Assembly: GCA_028694915.1 (NCBI GenBank) | Contig: JAQVJY010000005.1 | Span: 1 to 64,000 of the forward strand | Origin: Paludibacteraceae bacterium | GTDB taxonomy: Bacteria > Bacteroidota > Bacteroidia > Bacteroidales > Paludibacteraceae | Length of the DNA stretch: 64,000 bases | Direction: 5' to 3' | Shown here: piece by piece, positions 18,976 to 28,632 of the stretch | Position numbering within the stretch: the first letter of the stretch is position 1 | How the letters are laid out: each line of letters opens with the position of its first letter | Translations under genes and position numbers: made by a program | Notes under the pieces: model-generated | The model's input: only the letters and a program-made list of their open reading frames with translations | What the model was told of the DNA's origin: nothing | The model's database searches: none

Positions 18976-18983
18976 TATCTTTG
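18976..18983 (+). promoter_or_regulatory. -7 box of the CPA2 antiporter gene
   Basis: TATCTTTG, 8 bases before ATG 18992, implying a near-leaderless transcript or use of the ATG three codons later (ATG TCT ATG). Confidence 0.5.
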
Positions 18984-18991
18984 TAAAAAAT

Positions 18992-21034
18992 ATGTCTATG
19001 AATACTTGGTTCACACTACCACAATTACCGCTAACAGACCCGATACCTATTTTCTTATTGGTATTGCTCATTATCTTATCGGCACCATTGCTCAACAAGG
19101 TAAAAATTCCTCATATCATTGGCTTAATTTTAGCGGGGATGTTGCTCGGGCCATTTGGCTTAAACGTACTAGCAAATGACAAAAGTTTTGAACTGTTTGG
19201 CAAAGTGGGTATTCTTTACATCATGTTCTTAGCTGGTTTAGAAATAGATCTGAACACATTCAAAAAAAATAGAAGTAAAGGATTGGTCTTTGGAATATTA
19301 ACTTTTCTAATTCCAATGATTTTAGGGATTTTATCTGGCTTCTATATTCTGAAATTCGATTGGATAACATCTACTCTATTGGCTAGTATGTATGCGTCTC
19401 ATACGCTCATTGCCTATCCAATTGTAAGCAAGATGGGAATTTCTAAACACCGCGCAATTAGTATTACAGTTGCAGGTACCATTTTTACGGTAACTGGCGC
19501 GCTCCTTATTTTGGCCGCTATAGTAGCCATTCACAATAACAATGTAGGCACACTTTATTGGGTAAAATTTGGCATTTCGGCACTTATTTGTGGATTGATT
19601 ATCTTTGTTGTATTACCCAAAGTAGCTCGATATTTTCTACGTCGTTTTAGCGATAGTGTGGCACAATATATATTTGTGTTAGCTATTGTTTTTATTGCAT
19701 CACTACTGTCGGATGCTGCTGGATTAGAAGGAATTTTAGGGGCATTCTTTGCAGGGCTAGTACTCAACCGACTCATACCCAACATTTCGCCATTGATGAA
19801 TCGTATCGAATTTGTAGGGAATGCCATTTTCATCCCGTTTTTCTTGATTAGTATCGGGATGTTGATTGATGTTAAAGCATTTTTCGTTAGTCCTCAAGCA
19901 TTACTTGTAGCTGCCGTTATGACCGTTGTAGCAACATTATCAAAATGGTTGGCAGCTATTTTAACTCAAAAAAGTAGCAAACTCACTTCAGATGAAGGAC
20001 AATTAATTTTTGGTTTAAGTAATGGTCAAGCAGCCGCAACTCTAGCTGCGGTGATGATTGGTCATAATATTGGATTACTCAATGATGATGTGTTAAATGG
20101 TACAGTAGTGATGATTTTAATTACCTGCACTATCAGTTCTATTGTGACAGAAAAAGCCGCTCGTAAAATTGCGTCTGCTGAACTCAAAGCTGAAAAATCA
20201 CACCAAAAATTGGGAGATGAACGCATTTTGATTCCTATTTCGAATCCTGCAACCATGCCCCAATTAATTGAATTTGGGAATTTAATAAAACGAGCCAACA
20301 ATAAAAAGGCTCTGTTTGCACTCAACATAGAATCGCACAACGACGAGAATGTGGCCAGTAGTAAATTGATGGATAGCGCAGCAAATTTATCAGCGGCTAC
20401 CGATAATCAACTGACACGTATCGTTAAAAATGACATCAACATTGCTAACTGTATTGTAGAAACCATCACCGAAGAAAATATCACGGATGTATTAGTTGGT
20501 ATACACAAGAAAAACAAATTTGTTGATACATTTTTCGGTAATACCATCGAACGATTATTAAAAGAAACCGGACAAACTATTTTTATTTGTAGCCAAAAAA
20601 ATCCAACCAATTCAGTTAAGCGACTCATTGTGGTAGTTCCTGAAAAAGCAGAACTAGAAACAGGTTTTGCTGTGTGGTTTGATCGTGTCAAAAACATTGC
20701 TACAAATTTGAGTATTAAATTGGTGTTTTATGGTAACAAAGAAACCAACGCGGCTCTGAAAAAATTGAGCGGCACCTATGCCGATTTAATGGTCTCATTC
20801 CGAGAATTAGAGAGTTGGGAGGATTTCTTAATCATTACCAAAGCCGTAAAACCGAACGACTCTGTTATTATTATTTCAGCTCGTAAAGGCACGCTCTCCT
20901 ATAATCCTTTATTTGAAAAATTACCTTACTATTTAACCAAATATTTCACCGAGAACAACTTTGCCATTGTATTTCCAAAACAAGTACAATCAGGTGAAAA
21001 AACAGGCGAATTATTTAATCCATTACACCTCTAA
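18992..21034 (+). CDS. CPA2-type cation/proton antiporter with cytoplasmic Usp-like domain
   Basis: 680 residues. The first 390 are a Na+/H+ exchanger fold of about 12 helices with the signature blocks IPHIIGLILAGMLLGPFGL, FLAGLEIDLNTFKKN and DAAGLEGILGAFFAGLVLNRL; the Asp in SDAAGLEG is in the ion-binding region. The C-terminal 280 residues lack a TrkA-N domain and instead look like two universal-stress-type alpha/beta units (ILIPISNPATMPQLIEFG; IVVVPEKAELETGFAVWFD). Probable role in pH or Na+ homeostasis. Followed after 12 bases by the esterase gene. Confidence 0.85.
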   Translation: MSMNTWFTLPQLPLTDPIPIFLLVLLIILSAPLLNKVKIPHIIGLILAGMLLGPFGLNVLANDKSFELFGKVGILYIMFLAGLEIDLNTFKKNRSKGLVFGILTFLIPMILGILSGFYILKFDWITSTLLASMYASHTLIAYPIVSKMGISKHRAISITVAGTIFTVTGALLILAAIVAIHNNNVGTLYWVKFGISALICGLIIFVVLPKVARYFLRRFSDSVAQYIFVLAIVFIASLLSDAAGLEGILGAFFAGLVLNRLIPNISPLMNRIEFVGNAIFIPFFLISIGMLIDVKAFFVSPQALLVAAVMTVVATLSKWLAAILTQKSSKLTSDEGQLIFGLSNGQAAATLAAVMIGHNIGLLNDDVLNGTVVMILITCTISSIVTEKAARKIASAELKAEKSHQKLGDERILIPISNPATMPQLIEFGNLIKRANNKKALFALNIESHNDENVASSKLMDSAANLSAATDNQLTRIVKNDINIANCIVETITEENITDVLVGIHKKNKFVDTFFGNTIERLLKETGQTIFICSQKNPTNSVKRLIVVVPEKAELETGFAVWFDRVKNIATNLSIKLVFYGNKETNAALKKLSGTYADLMVSFRELESWEDFLIITKAVKPNDSVIIISARKGTLSYNPLFEKLPYYLTKYFTENNFAIVFPKQVQSGEKTGELFNPLHL

Positions 21035-21046
21035 AAGGCTATCGCC

Positions 21047-22276
21047 ATGAAAAAAAAGTATGTTGTTTGTTTGGCAAGTTTACTACTACTTGCGCGTGTC
21101 GGTTTCTCCCAAACAGAAGCCACCATTGCGGTGGGCAAAACCACTCGCTCTTATGTGTATTTTATGCCATCCAACTATGACGCATCAAAACCTGTAGGAC
21201 TATTTTTACTTCTACATGGTTCTGGAGGCAATCAACACTATTATGATAACACCATATCCAATTATGCCATTCCGGACACGCACAATACCATTGTCATTTG
21301 TCCACAAGCATTAAGCGAAACGGACACGGAAGTGATTGCCATAAATAACGCCGTCAAAAATTTTGGCAAAGAACCGTTTAATATTACCAATATATGGAAC
21401 TCAGGTACTACCATTGCCACTACAAATGTAGTTCCAAGTGAATACCTATTCCTGCTAGCGAGCTTAGCTCCAAACATTGCGGCAGCAGGTAAAATTGAAC
21501 TCAATAAAGCCACCGATGACGTTCTGTTCATGAACACATTGATAACCTATTTTAAAACAAACTACAATATTGATGGCGACCGTGTTTTCATGGCTGGCCA
21601 TTCTATGGGCGGTAGTATGTGTTATCGGTATGCCTTTTCCGACAACCGCCAAATCAAAGCGTTCGCTTCTATTTATGGCTATTTAGGCAAAGGAGTTGAC
21701 ACTAGCAAAAGATTTCAAATTCCTTTCTGCCATTTTCACAGTAAAACGGATGAAGTAGTTCCTTTTTATGGGGGCATTTTTAACGATTCAATTCCCATTA
21801 CCATACAATTGTTAGCACAAAAAAATGGACAAACGACTCCTATCAATGAAGAAATTGCTGATACAAAAGCAGACAATATCACTGTTAAAAGCTTCGATTA
21901 CAACACGCCAGACAATCCACGTGTGCTATTTTTTGAAATAGATGGTGCTTTACACGCCAATATTCTTCAACAAAACGACAATGACATAGACGTGTTCAAT
22001 GAGCTATGGCGTTTTTTTGAAGGTACACCTATTGAGTCAGGCCTAAATCCTCAAACAGAAAATGACTTAATGGTCTATCCAAATCCAACATCGGATTATA
22101 TAATATCTAGCAAATCGGGAGCTTATAAACTCGTTGACATTTCAGGAAAAATTTGTCAACAAGGATACACAGAAGCAGGACAATCACTTTCTATTCGCAC
22201 ATTACAAAAAGGGATTTATATCCTTACTCTAACTGCTAATCACACTAGTACAAGTCATAAAATTATTATACAATGA
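21047..22276 (+). CDS. secreted PHB-depolymerase-like esterase with T9SS sorting domain
   Basis: 409 residues. Signal peptide to about residue 21, then an alpha/beta-hydrolase: oxyanion block LLLHGSGGNQ, nucleophile elbow GHSMGGSM, a later Asp (SKTDEVVPF) and His (GALHANIL), the full triad layout of the LpqC/feruloyl-esterase group. The last 75 residues (from LMVYPNPTSDYI to TSHKIIIQ) are a type A T9SS C-terminal sorting domain, so the enzyme is moved across the outer membrane and probably anchored at the surface. The stop overlaps the ispG start by 4 bases. Confidence 0.85.
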   Translation: MKKKYVVCLASLLLLARVGFSQTEATIAVGKTTRSYVYFMPSNYDASKPVGLFLLLHGSGGNQHYYDNTISNYAIPDTHNTIVICPQALSETDTEVIAINNAVKNFGKEPFNITNIWNSGTTIATTNVVPSEYLFLLASLAPNIAAAGKIELNKATDDVLFMNTLITYFKTNYNIDGDRVFMAGHSMGGSMCYRYAFSDNRQIKAFASIYGYLGKGVDTSKRFQIPFCHFHSKTDEVVPFYGGIFNDSIPITIQLLAQKNGQTTPINEEIADTKADNITVKSFDYNTPDNPRVLFFEIDGALHANILQQNDNDIDVFNELWRFFEGTPIESGLNPQTENDLMVYPNPTSDYIISSKSGAYKLVDISGKICQQGYTEAGQSLSIRTLQKGIYILTLTANHTSTSHKIIIQ

Positions 22277-23973
22277 CCACGTTATTATCACCATTTAATT
22301 ACAATCGCCGCATAACAAGCGAAGTCACCGTTGGCAATATAACCATTGGCGGCACAGCACCAATCCGTGTACAATCGATGGCAAATACAGACACTAACAA
22401 TGTAGAAGCCTCGGTAGCACAAGCCATACGCATCAAAGAAGCTGGCGGAGAATTGGTACGCTTTACTACACAAGGCATACGCGAAGCACAAAGCATGAAA
22501 CTGATACACGAACAGTTGCAAGCGCAAGGTGTGGACGTTCCTTTAGTGGCCGATATTCATTTTAACCCCAAAGTGGCCGAAGAAGCAGCTCAATATATTG
22601 AAAAAGTACGCATCAATCCAGGTAATTTTGTGGCTGGTAAAACCACCGATTACACCGACGAAGAATTCGCAGCTGAACGTGATAAAATACACCAGAAATT
22701 TCGTACGTTAATCTCCATCTGCAAACAACATCACACGGTCATTCGTATTGGTGTGAATCACGGTTCCCTATCGCCACGTATCATGAATCGCTATGGTGAT
22801 ACACCTGAAGGATTGGCCGCATCGTGTATGGAGTTTCTAGAACTTTGTCAGTTAGAAAATTTTCACCAAATAGTGATTTCAGTAAAAGCCTCCAACACGT
22901 TAGTTATGGTTCAGGCTGTGCGCTTATTGGTACAAAAAATGGATGCAGCAGGATTTCATTATCCACTACATTTAGGTGTGACAGAAGCTGGCGAGGGCGA
23001 AGATGGACGTATTAAATCGGCTGTGGGCATTGGTGCTTTATTGGCCGATGGCATTGGTGACACCATACGTGTATCACTCAGTGAAGATCCCGAATGTGAA
23101 ATACCTGTTGCTAAACTGTTGGTTGATTACATTGGTAGACGAGCGCAACATCAACCGATTATAGGAGTTGTAGCTCCTGTATTTAATCCATACGTATATA
23201 CACGCCGTTTGACAAAAGCGATTGGCATAGTTGGTGGCAATTACCATCCTGTGGTAGTGGCATCTAAAAAAGGCAACTATGAGCCGATGCCAGACTATAT
23301 TTTGGAAGAAACTCATTTACCCATGCGTTCTCTCTCGTATCCAGAATTGAACGAGCAGGTGCTTAATGAGTTAAAAGACACGCCACAAATTGTGCTGTTA
23401 CATTCGAACCATAGCAATCCAGTAGGCGAAATGCGTGCATTTTTCCACCGATTACTAGCTGAAAACATTACAGTGCCGGTAATCATAGCGCGTCACTACA
23501 ATGAAGCCAACGTTGAATCGCTGCAAATCAAAGTGGGAGCCGATTTAGGCGGTTTACTGCTCGATGGTTTTGGTGATGGTATCATGCTAACAAACGAACA
23601 AAACGACATTACGAACGAGGCCATCAATTCCATTGCTTTTGGTGTACTACAAGCAGCTCGTCGACGTGTAAGCAGAACCGAATATATCTCTTGCCCAAGT
23701 TGTGGACGTACATTGTTCGATTTACAAACCACCGTAGCCAAAGTAAAGGCCGCAACCAGCCATTTAAAGAACCTCAAAATAGCCGTAATGGGCTGCATTG
23801 TAAATGGACCCGGAGAAATGGCCGATGCCGACTATGGGTATGTTGGGGCAGGCAAAGGACGCGTGAGTCTGTATCGAAAAAATGAATGTATCGAAAAAAA
23901 TATTGCTGAGGAAGAAGCCGTAGAAAAGCTTTTAGCCTTAATTGAACACGATAAAGTACAAAATAGGCACTAA
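22273..23973 (+). CDS. ispG: 4-hydroxy-3-methylbut-2-en-1-yl diphosphate synthase IspG (long type)
   Basis: Penultimate step of the MEP isoprenoid pathway; reduces MEcPP with an Fe-S cluster. 566 residues with the TIM barrel (VQSMANTDTNN, VADIHFNPKVA, KVRINPGN, RIGVNHGSLS) and the cluster-binding C-terminal domain: Cys474-x-x-Cys477, Cys508 and Glu515 (GCIVNGPGE). About 200 residues between the two are the extra domain of plant and Bacteroidetes/Chlorobi enzymes. Its ATG overlaps the esterase stop as ATGA, implying translational coupling to an unrelated gene. Confidence 0.95.
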   Translation: MTTLLSPFNYNRRITSEVTVGNITIGGTAPIRVQSMANTDTNNVEASVAQAIRIKEAGGELVRFTTQGIREAQSMKLIHEQLQAQGVDVPLVADIHFNPKVAEEAAQYIEKVRINPGNFVAGKTTDYTDEEFAAERDKIHQKFRTLISICKQHHTVIRIGVNHGSLSPRIMNRYGDTPEGLAASCMEFLELCQLENFHQIVISVKASNTLVMVQAVRLLVQKMDAAGFHYPLHLGVTEAGEGEDGRIKSAVGIGALLADGIGDTIRVSLSEDPECEIPVAKLLVDYIGRRAQHQPIIGVVAPVFNPYVYTRRLTKAIGIVGGNYHPVVVASKKGNYEPMPDYILEETHLPMRSLSYPELNEQVLNELKDTPQIVLLHSNHSNPVGEMRAFFHRLLAENITVPVIIARHYNEANVESLQIKVGADLGGLLLDGFGDGIMLTNEQNDITNEAINSIAFGVLQAARRRVSRTEYISCPSCGRTLFDLQTTVAKVKAATSHLKNLKIAVMGCIVNGPGEMADADYGYVGAGKGRVSLYRKNECIEKNIAEEEAVEKLLALIEHDKVQNRH

Positions 23974-24058
23974 AAGCAACTTAAAATGAACAATTTAAGC
24001 AACACGTCACTTGCTCAAATCTTCACTCAAAAACAATACGACATAAAAGAATTTTAAC

Positions 24059-24066
24059 TACCTTTG
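24059..24066 (+). promoter_or_regulatory. -7 box of serC
   Basis: TACCTTTG, 74 bases before ATG 24141; leaves a leader with no obvious hairpin. Confidence 0.5.
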
Positions 24067-24140
24067 AAACCGAAATAAGCCTACCCTTGATGGCAGACTC
24101 TTTCTACAATTCACGGAATAACGATTATTAAAAACACAGT

Positions 24141-25226
24141 ATGAAAGTAGCTCATAATTTTAATGCAGGGCCTTGTGTATTGCCTAAACCAGCTATTGAA
24201 TCGGCCATAGAAGCCATTCGTAATTTTGACAACACGGGTATTGGTATCCTCGAAATTTCACACCGTACTCCAGGTTGGGAACGCATCATGATTGAAACAG
24301 AACAGTTGTGGCGCGATTTATTACATATCTCGGACGATTACGCCGTAATTTTTTTAGGTGGAGGTGCCTCTACACAATTTTATCAAGTAGCTGCCAATCT
24401 CATGAACCACAAAGCAGCCTATTTACAAACTGGCGTATGGGCCAAAAAAGCTGCTAAAGAAGCCAAATTATATGGCGAAGTAGCCATTGTAGCTTCATCA
24501 GAAGACAAAAATTACTCCTATATACCAAAAGGATACGAAATTCCAAAAGATGCTGATTATTTACATATTACCACAAATAATACCATTTACGGAACCGAAT
24601 TACATACAGATATCGACTGCCCTATTCCTTTGGTTGCTGATATGTCATCGGATATTATGAGCAGACCTATTGATGTCAATAAATACGCTGTAATTTATGG
24701 TGGAGCTCAAAAAAATGTTGGTCCTGCGGGTGTGGCATTTGTCATTGTTCGTAAAGATATTTTAGGCAAAGTGGCACGCACATTACCCACTATGGTTGAT
24801 TATCGCACACATATCGACAGTGAACCAAAAAATAATTCAATGTTCAATACACCTCCCGTATTTTCAATTTTCGTTATGCACGAAACATTGAAATGGATTA
24901 AAGACATGGGTGGTGTAGAAGGAATGCATCGTCGTAATGTTGAAAAAGCAACCTTACTTTATAACGAAATCGATCGCAATAAACTCTTCGTTGGCACTGC
25001 CAATAAAGAAGATCGTTCAATTATGAATGTTTGCTTTGTAATGAACGAGGCCTATAAAGAAAAGGAAACCGAATTCCTCGAATTTGCAAAATCACAAGGT
25101 ATGGTGGGCATTAAAGGCCACCGTTCTGTAGGAGGTTTTAGAGCGAGTATATACAATGCTTGTCCCCTCGAAAGCGTAGAAGCACTTGTAGCTTGTATGC
25201 AAGAATTCGAACAAAAAGTAGGTTGA
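24141..25226 (+). CDS. serC: phosphoserine aminotransferase
   Basis: PLP enzyme converting 3-phosphohydroxypyruvate to phosphoserine. 361 residues starting [16 protein letters not shown], with [15 protein letters not shown], the PLP-lysine region [14 protein letters not shown] and the C-terminal [18 protein letters not shown]. Full length. In many Bacteroidales serC sits beside serA; here serA is 35 kb away on the other strand, so the serine genes are unlinked. Confidence 0.95.
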   Translation: MKVAHNFNAGPCVLPKPAIESAIEAIRNFDNTGIGILEISHRTPGWERIMIETEQLWRDLLHISDDYAVIFLGGGASTQFYQVAANLMNHKAAYLQTGVWAKKAAKEAKLYGEVAIVASSEDKNYSYIPKGYEIPKDADYLHITTNNTIYGTELHTDIDCPIPLVADMSSDIMSRPIDVNKYAVIYGGAQKNVGPAGVAFVIVRKDILGKVARTLPTMVDYRTHIDSEPKNNSMFNTPPVFSIFVMHETLKWIKDMGGVEGMHRRNVEKATLLYNEIDRNKLFVGTANKEDRSIMNVCFVMNEAYKEKETEFLEFAKSQGMVGIKGHRSVGGFRASIYNACPLESVEALVACMQEFEQKVG

Positions 25227-25269
25227 TAGTTACCCATTTTAGTCCCAATAATCATTAATTCAAACGGTC

Positions 25270-25755
25270 ATGAAGCAGAAATTAGCATTACTTCTCTTTG
25301 CATTTATTTTTGTTTGTACGGCTGGCGCACAAACAAAAACTGGCATTACAGTAGTTCTTCCTAACGGATGGACGAAGGTTGAGGGCTCTGTACTCGAACA
25401 CCAATACATGAAAAATGGTGCGTCGTTTATGATTAAAGAAGAAAGTCTGCTAAATGGAAAAACGCTTAACGAGGCAACCACCACTGCAAAAGCTCAAATT
25501 GAGAAGTATTTTAAAGAGGTAGAATTTAAAGCGACCGAAGAGCTCACTATTGATGGACACAAAGCACAACGTATGGATTTTTGTTATGCGGTTAAAATGG
25601 TAAATTCATCTATAAAAATGCGCATGCAGAGCATTTATGTGATGGTCAACAATAAATGTTACAACATTTCTATTGGCGGCATGTCAACACAATTTGATGC
25701 TTTAGCACCAGATATTCCTATAATTTTAAAGAATATCAAATTTAATCAGAAATGA
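25270..25755 (+). CDS. small secreted protein of unknown function
   Basis: 161 residues with a clear signal peptide (LALLLFAFIFVCTAGAQ). The mature part (about 140 residues) alternates strands and helices: GITVVLPNGWTKVEGS, ASFMIKEESL, LTIDGHKAQRMDF, KMRMQSIYVMVNNKCYNISIGG. The layout recalls PsbP/DUF1795-like lipoprotein folds but I do not recognise a motif. Separated from serC by 43 bases and followed by a terminator shared with the convergent PCMD gene. Confidence 0.65.
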   Translation: MKQKLALLLFAFIFVCTAGAQTKTGITVVLPNGWTKVEGSVLEHQYMKNGASFMIKEESLLNGKTLNEATTTAKAQIEKYFKEVEFKATEELTIDGHKAQRMDFCYAVKMVNSSIKMRMQSIYVMVNNKCYNISIGGMSTQFDALAPDIPIILKNIKFNQK

Positions 25756-25773
25756 TTGAGTTTAAGATTAGAT

Positions 25774-25809
25774 AAAAAAATCCCCACCAAATTTGGTAGG
25801 GATTTTTTT
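25774..25809. terminator. bidirectional terminator
   Basis: ATCCCCACCAAATTTGGTAGGGAT hairpin flanked by A-run and T-run; serves both converging genes. Confidence 0.85.
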
Positions 25810-25823
25810 ATAGACTGCTCTTA

Positions 25824-26783
25824 TCAATAAGCAAAGCGTAGATTATCTACCCACAAGGCATTGCCTAAAGCGCCATAAAACGCAGGATAGCAACCAGCTG
25901 AAATCATTAAAATAGCATGTGTGGGCACATCATCAGCCGTTCCCCAGTCCACTTCTTGAATATAAACCATCTTTCCCTTGCTATTTTTGGCCTTAAACTG
26001 TCCTCCATCAGGGAATAGCCCTTGGTACTTTTTAAAGTCAGAACGTTTCGTGATATCACCATAATGAATTGTTAATCGATAATCATTGTGCCAATCTGGA
26101 ATTGTTTTAGGAAAACGTTGACGCGCTGTACCAATACGTTTAGCATAAATATTACCTTCTTTATCTTCCCAACGTTTTTGCAAATAGATATAAACTTCTG
26201 GTTCATCATGCCCTTCGATGGTTGATACGCCCATGCCCAAGGCTTTTGTTACCACACGTTTTTCGGAAACACGTGTTTTTAAATCAAACAACAACGCTTT
26301 CGGTTTTTGGTTAAACGGGATACCTATGTCAATACTACCATAAGGATCGTTGGCACTGCGCACAGGTTCTATCACGGAGCCGAAAAATAACGTGCCAGCA
26401 ATAGCCACTTTCACATCCAGCATACCTAATACGCAAACGGTTTCCATACGCGTATCGAGTCGTGCACACCAACCATTACCGCGACGCTCTGGTTGTGTGG
26501 TAGTAGCACCTTTGGCCACACCCATGACATTGGCGTAAGCGTTAGAGATTCCCCAAATAGTTTTTCCTGCAAATGTATAAGGCACATTACCATTGGCACA
26601 TCCAATGGTATCACGAGGACCTAATACATATAATGTTTTGGTTTTGCCACCTAACAAGCTAGATTCTTTGATATAACGTACCGTCCAGCTCTCCATGTCG
26701 CCAAATTTCAACGGTGCAATACGTTCCTGAGCAGACGCAAAATTCACTATAACGAGCAAAACGCCCAAACCTATTTTCTTCAT
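25824..26783 (-). CDS. secreted PCMD-domain (putative carbohydrate-binding) protein
   Basis: 319 residues with signal peptide ending NFASAQ. The domain begins LKFGDMESWTVRYIKES and ends ALGNALWVDNLRFAY, the typical opening (F-x-x-W) and closing (l-W-V-D-x-v) of PCMD proteins, which adopt a jelly-roll and are often found with polysaccharide-use systems. Known biochemistry is thin. The gene lies 34 bases downstream of the SDR fusion gene on the same strand and may be cotranscribed with it. No SusC/D pair is nearby, so a glycan target cannot be named. Confidence 0.7.
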   Translation of the reverse strand: MKKIGLGVLLVIVNFASAQERIAPLKFGDMESWTVRYIKESSLLGGKTKTLYVLGPRDTIGCANGNVPYTFAGKTIWGISNAYANVMGVAKGATTTQPERRGNGWCARLDTRMETVCVLGMLDVKVAIAGTLFFGSVIEPVRSANDPYGSIDIGIPFNQKPKALLFDLKTRVSEKRVVTKALGMGVSTIEGHDEPEVYIYLQKRWEDKEGNIYAKRIGTARQRFPKTIPDWHNDYRLTIHYGDITKRSDFKKYQGLFPDGGQFKAKNSKGKMVYIQEVDWGTADDVPTHAILMISAGCYPAFYGALGNALWVDNLRFAY

Positions 26784-26817
26784 CAGCTAATTCGTAAATT
26801 CTTAATATAAAAACGTA

Positions 26818-28293
26818 TTATTCCCAACCAGCAAACACGTCTTCTCCATATTGATTATGTTCATTCTTACCATGCAAAGGATGCCACACTTGCGCAAAAA
26901 ATGGATTTCCTTGAGCAATCTCATCGTAGTTCCAAGGTGTAGGCAAACACTCTGGGCACCAATGTCCACCTTCCAACACAAGTACTGGAGACATTTCAAA
27001 CTGATGTCCAAATTGGCATTCCCATTGTAACAGTGTACGGAAATCGCCCGTAATCATGGTTTCACTCAAACATTTGCCGCCACGGAATTTAGCTGCTTGA
27101 CGCATATCTTCGATGGTCCATTCGGTGCGAGGTTTTGTTTCATCGTAACCATGATTTAATAAGGTCACCTCTTCACTTGGATGTGACAAATCCTGATGTT
27201 TCCAATCAGGAATATTTTTCCACGCTTCCACACTGCCGTAATAGGCTGCTATACGCTGTTTTTCGCCAGTTTTAATCCACCATTGAGTTCCCCATTTTTT
27301 CTTATAAGCCAACGGACGCATAGCCATTTTGATAATGAATGGAGGCACAATTTTAGCTAAATGATAAAACCAAGGAACTTGTTTGCCCATTTGTTTGAAA
27401 TACTCATCTACGGGTGTATTAGCACGAAAATGGAGATAATCTTCTAATACTTGTGAATCAGCATACCATTGTCCGTGGAAATTGCGTAACACAAACCATT
27501 CAGGATTAAATATCTTTTCAGGAACTGGGCACGAAATAGTTTTCAATAACTTACATTCAAACTCATAGTTACTCAATCGATACTCTGGTCCACTTCCAAT
27601 ATTATAAAAACGATTCCAAAAATCAGGAGCCACGTTTTCTTCGCACAAATTAGCCAATAAACGGCCACTATCTTCCACCGTAGCCCACTCCAAAACGCCA
27701 CGCAATGGTACATGGAACATGATAGGATCATAATTCTTTAAAATAGCGGGATACAAAATACCTGATTGACGCAAACAAACCCACTGTTTGATGCCAGATT
27801 CAACAATCGTTTGCTCTGCCAACGTTTTAGAAATGGCATAATGGTCGTACACGCTAATACAAATAGGGTCGCCAGTGCGTCCCCAGTGAATAGGCTCATT
27901 ACGATCACTTGTTTGTGCTACAGAACCTATATAACACACTTTAATATCATCGGCATTGGGCTGTGCTAAAACCGCTTTTGCTACATTTTCGGCAGCTTTA
28001 ACATTGACATAGCGTGTCTTATTCGGAAAATAATCGGCAGCTGGCGAAACCATGCCACCTACATGTAATACATAATCGGCACCACGCGTTCCTTCCAACA
28101 CATCTTCGTACTTAGTTAAATCACCCCAGACAATACGAATTTGATTGGCATAAGGAGCCAATTTCTTTTTATTTGCTTTACTTGGACGAGCCAGCACTGT
28201 AACATGGAAACGATCGAGACGTGGTAAAAACTCTTGTAAACCAGCCCAGCCCATAGTGCCCGTAGCACCTGTTAAAAAAACAGTTTTCTTCAT
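26818..28293 (-). CDS. NAD-dependent epimerase/dehydratase (extended SDR) with zinc-ribbon-like C-terminus
   Basis: 491 residues. The first 300 are an extended SDR: GATGTMGWAG cofactor loop, WGDLTKYEDV, HVGGMVSP and the active-site tyrosine region YDHYAISKTLAE. Residues 300-400 form a helical region (YKKKWGTQWWIKTGEKQRIAAYYG). The last 80 contain WECQFGHQF and GGHWCPECLP, i.e. C-x3-H and C-x2-C pairs like a small zinc ribbon. This fusion is unusual for an SDR; the substrate is unknown. A -7 box is present upstream. Confidence 0.75.
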   Translation of the reverse strand: MKKTVFLTGATGTMGWAGLQEFLPRLDRFHVTVLARPSKANKKKLAPYANQIRIVWGDLTKYEDVLEGTRGADYVLHVGGMVSPAADYFPNKTRYVNVKAAENVAKAVLAQPNADDIKVCYIGSVAQTSDRNEPIHWGRTGDPICISVYDHYAISKTLAEQTIVESGIKQWVCLRQSGILYPAILKNYDPIMFHVPLRGVLEWATVEDSGRLLANLCEENVAPDFWNRFYNIGSGPEYRLSNYEFECKLLKTISCPVPEKIFNPEWFVLRNFHGQWYADSQVLEDYLHFRANTPVDEYFKQMGKQVPWFYHLAKIVPPFIIKMAMRPLAYKKKWGTQWWIKTGEKQRIAAYYGSVEAWKNIPDWKHQDLSHPSEEVTLLNHGYDETKPRTEWTIEDMRQAAKFRGGKCLSETMITGDFRTLLQWECQFGHQFEMSPVLVLEGGHWCPECLPTPWNYDEIAQGNPFFAQVWHPLHGKNEHNQYGEDVFAGWE

Positions 28294-28338
28294 GCGTGAT
28301 ATGATTAAATAAAAATAGATTTTTCAAAAAAAGACTCG

Positions 28339-28346
28339 CAAAGTTA
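28339..28346 (-). promoter_or_regulatory. -7 box of the SDR fusion gene
   Basis: Minus strand TAACTTTG, 45 bases before the start codon; divergent from the promoter at 28390-28421. Confidence 0.55.
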
Positions 28347-28389
28347 CTCTTTTTTTTGTTTCGAACCACATTTTTCACCCATTGATTGA

Positions 28390-28421
28390 TTTGCTCATAA
28401 CAGAAAAAAGACGTAATTTTG
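28390..28421 (+). promoter_or_regulatory. promoter upstream of tyrS
   Basis: TTTG (28390-28393), 20-base spacer, TAATTTTG (28414-28421): a full -33/-7 match. It lies 211 bases before tyrS, so the transcript has a long leader. Confidence 0.6.
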
Positions 28422-28447
28422 TAAGTCTCAAAACAACGTATAAAACG

Positions 28448-28522
28448 ATGGCACAACAAACCTATCAGAGTATGCGACGATTGACGCGGCTACAAACAAT
28501 TATTCATGAACGAACCAAATAA
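28448..28522 (+). CDS. possible 24-codon leader ORF before tyrS
   Basis: An ATG 26 bases after a good promoter opens a 24-codon frame (MAQQTYQSMRRLTRLQTIIHE and three more residues). It has one Tyr codon, so classic tyrosine attenuation is not supported. The R-R-L-x-R-L-x-x-I-I pattern resembles the first helix of a WYL/HTH regulator, so it could equally be the remnant of a lost gene. The remaining 110 bases before tyrS show no clear hairpin or T-box-like element. Confidence 0.25.
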   Translation: MAQQTYQSMRRLTRLQTIIHERTK

Positions 28523-28632
28523 CACGGCGTTTGTTTATTACGTTTCATTACAAATCAATCATTAAAACAATAAAATATTCACAACAGCACATTAATAGGT
28601 GCATGTGAGACTCATCAAATAATTGCTATCAC

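Noticed and set aside
28523-28632. T-box or tyrosine riboswitch before tyrS
   Set aside because: No T-box consensus and no terminator hairpin could be found by eye.
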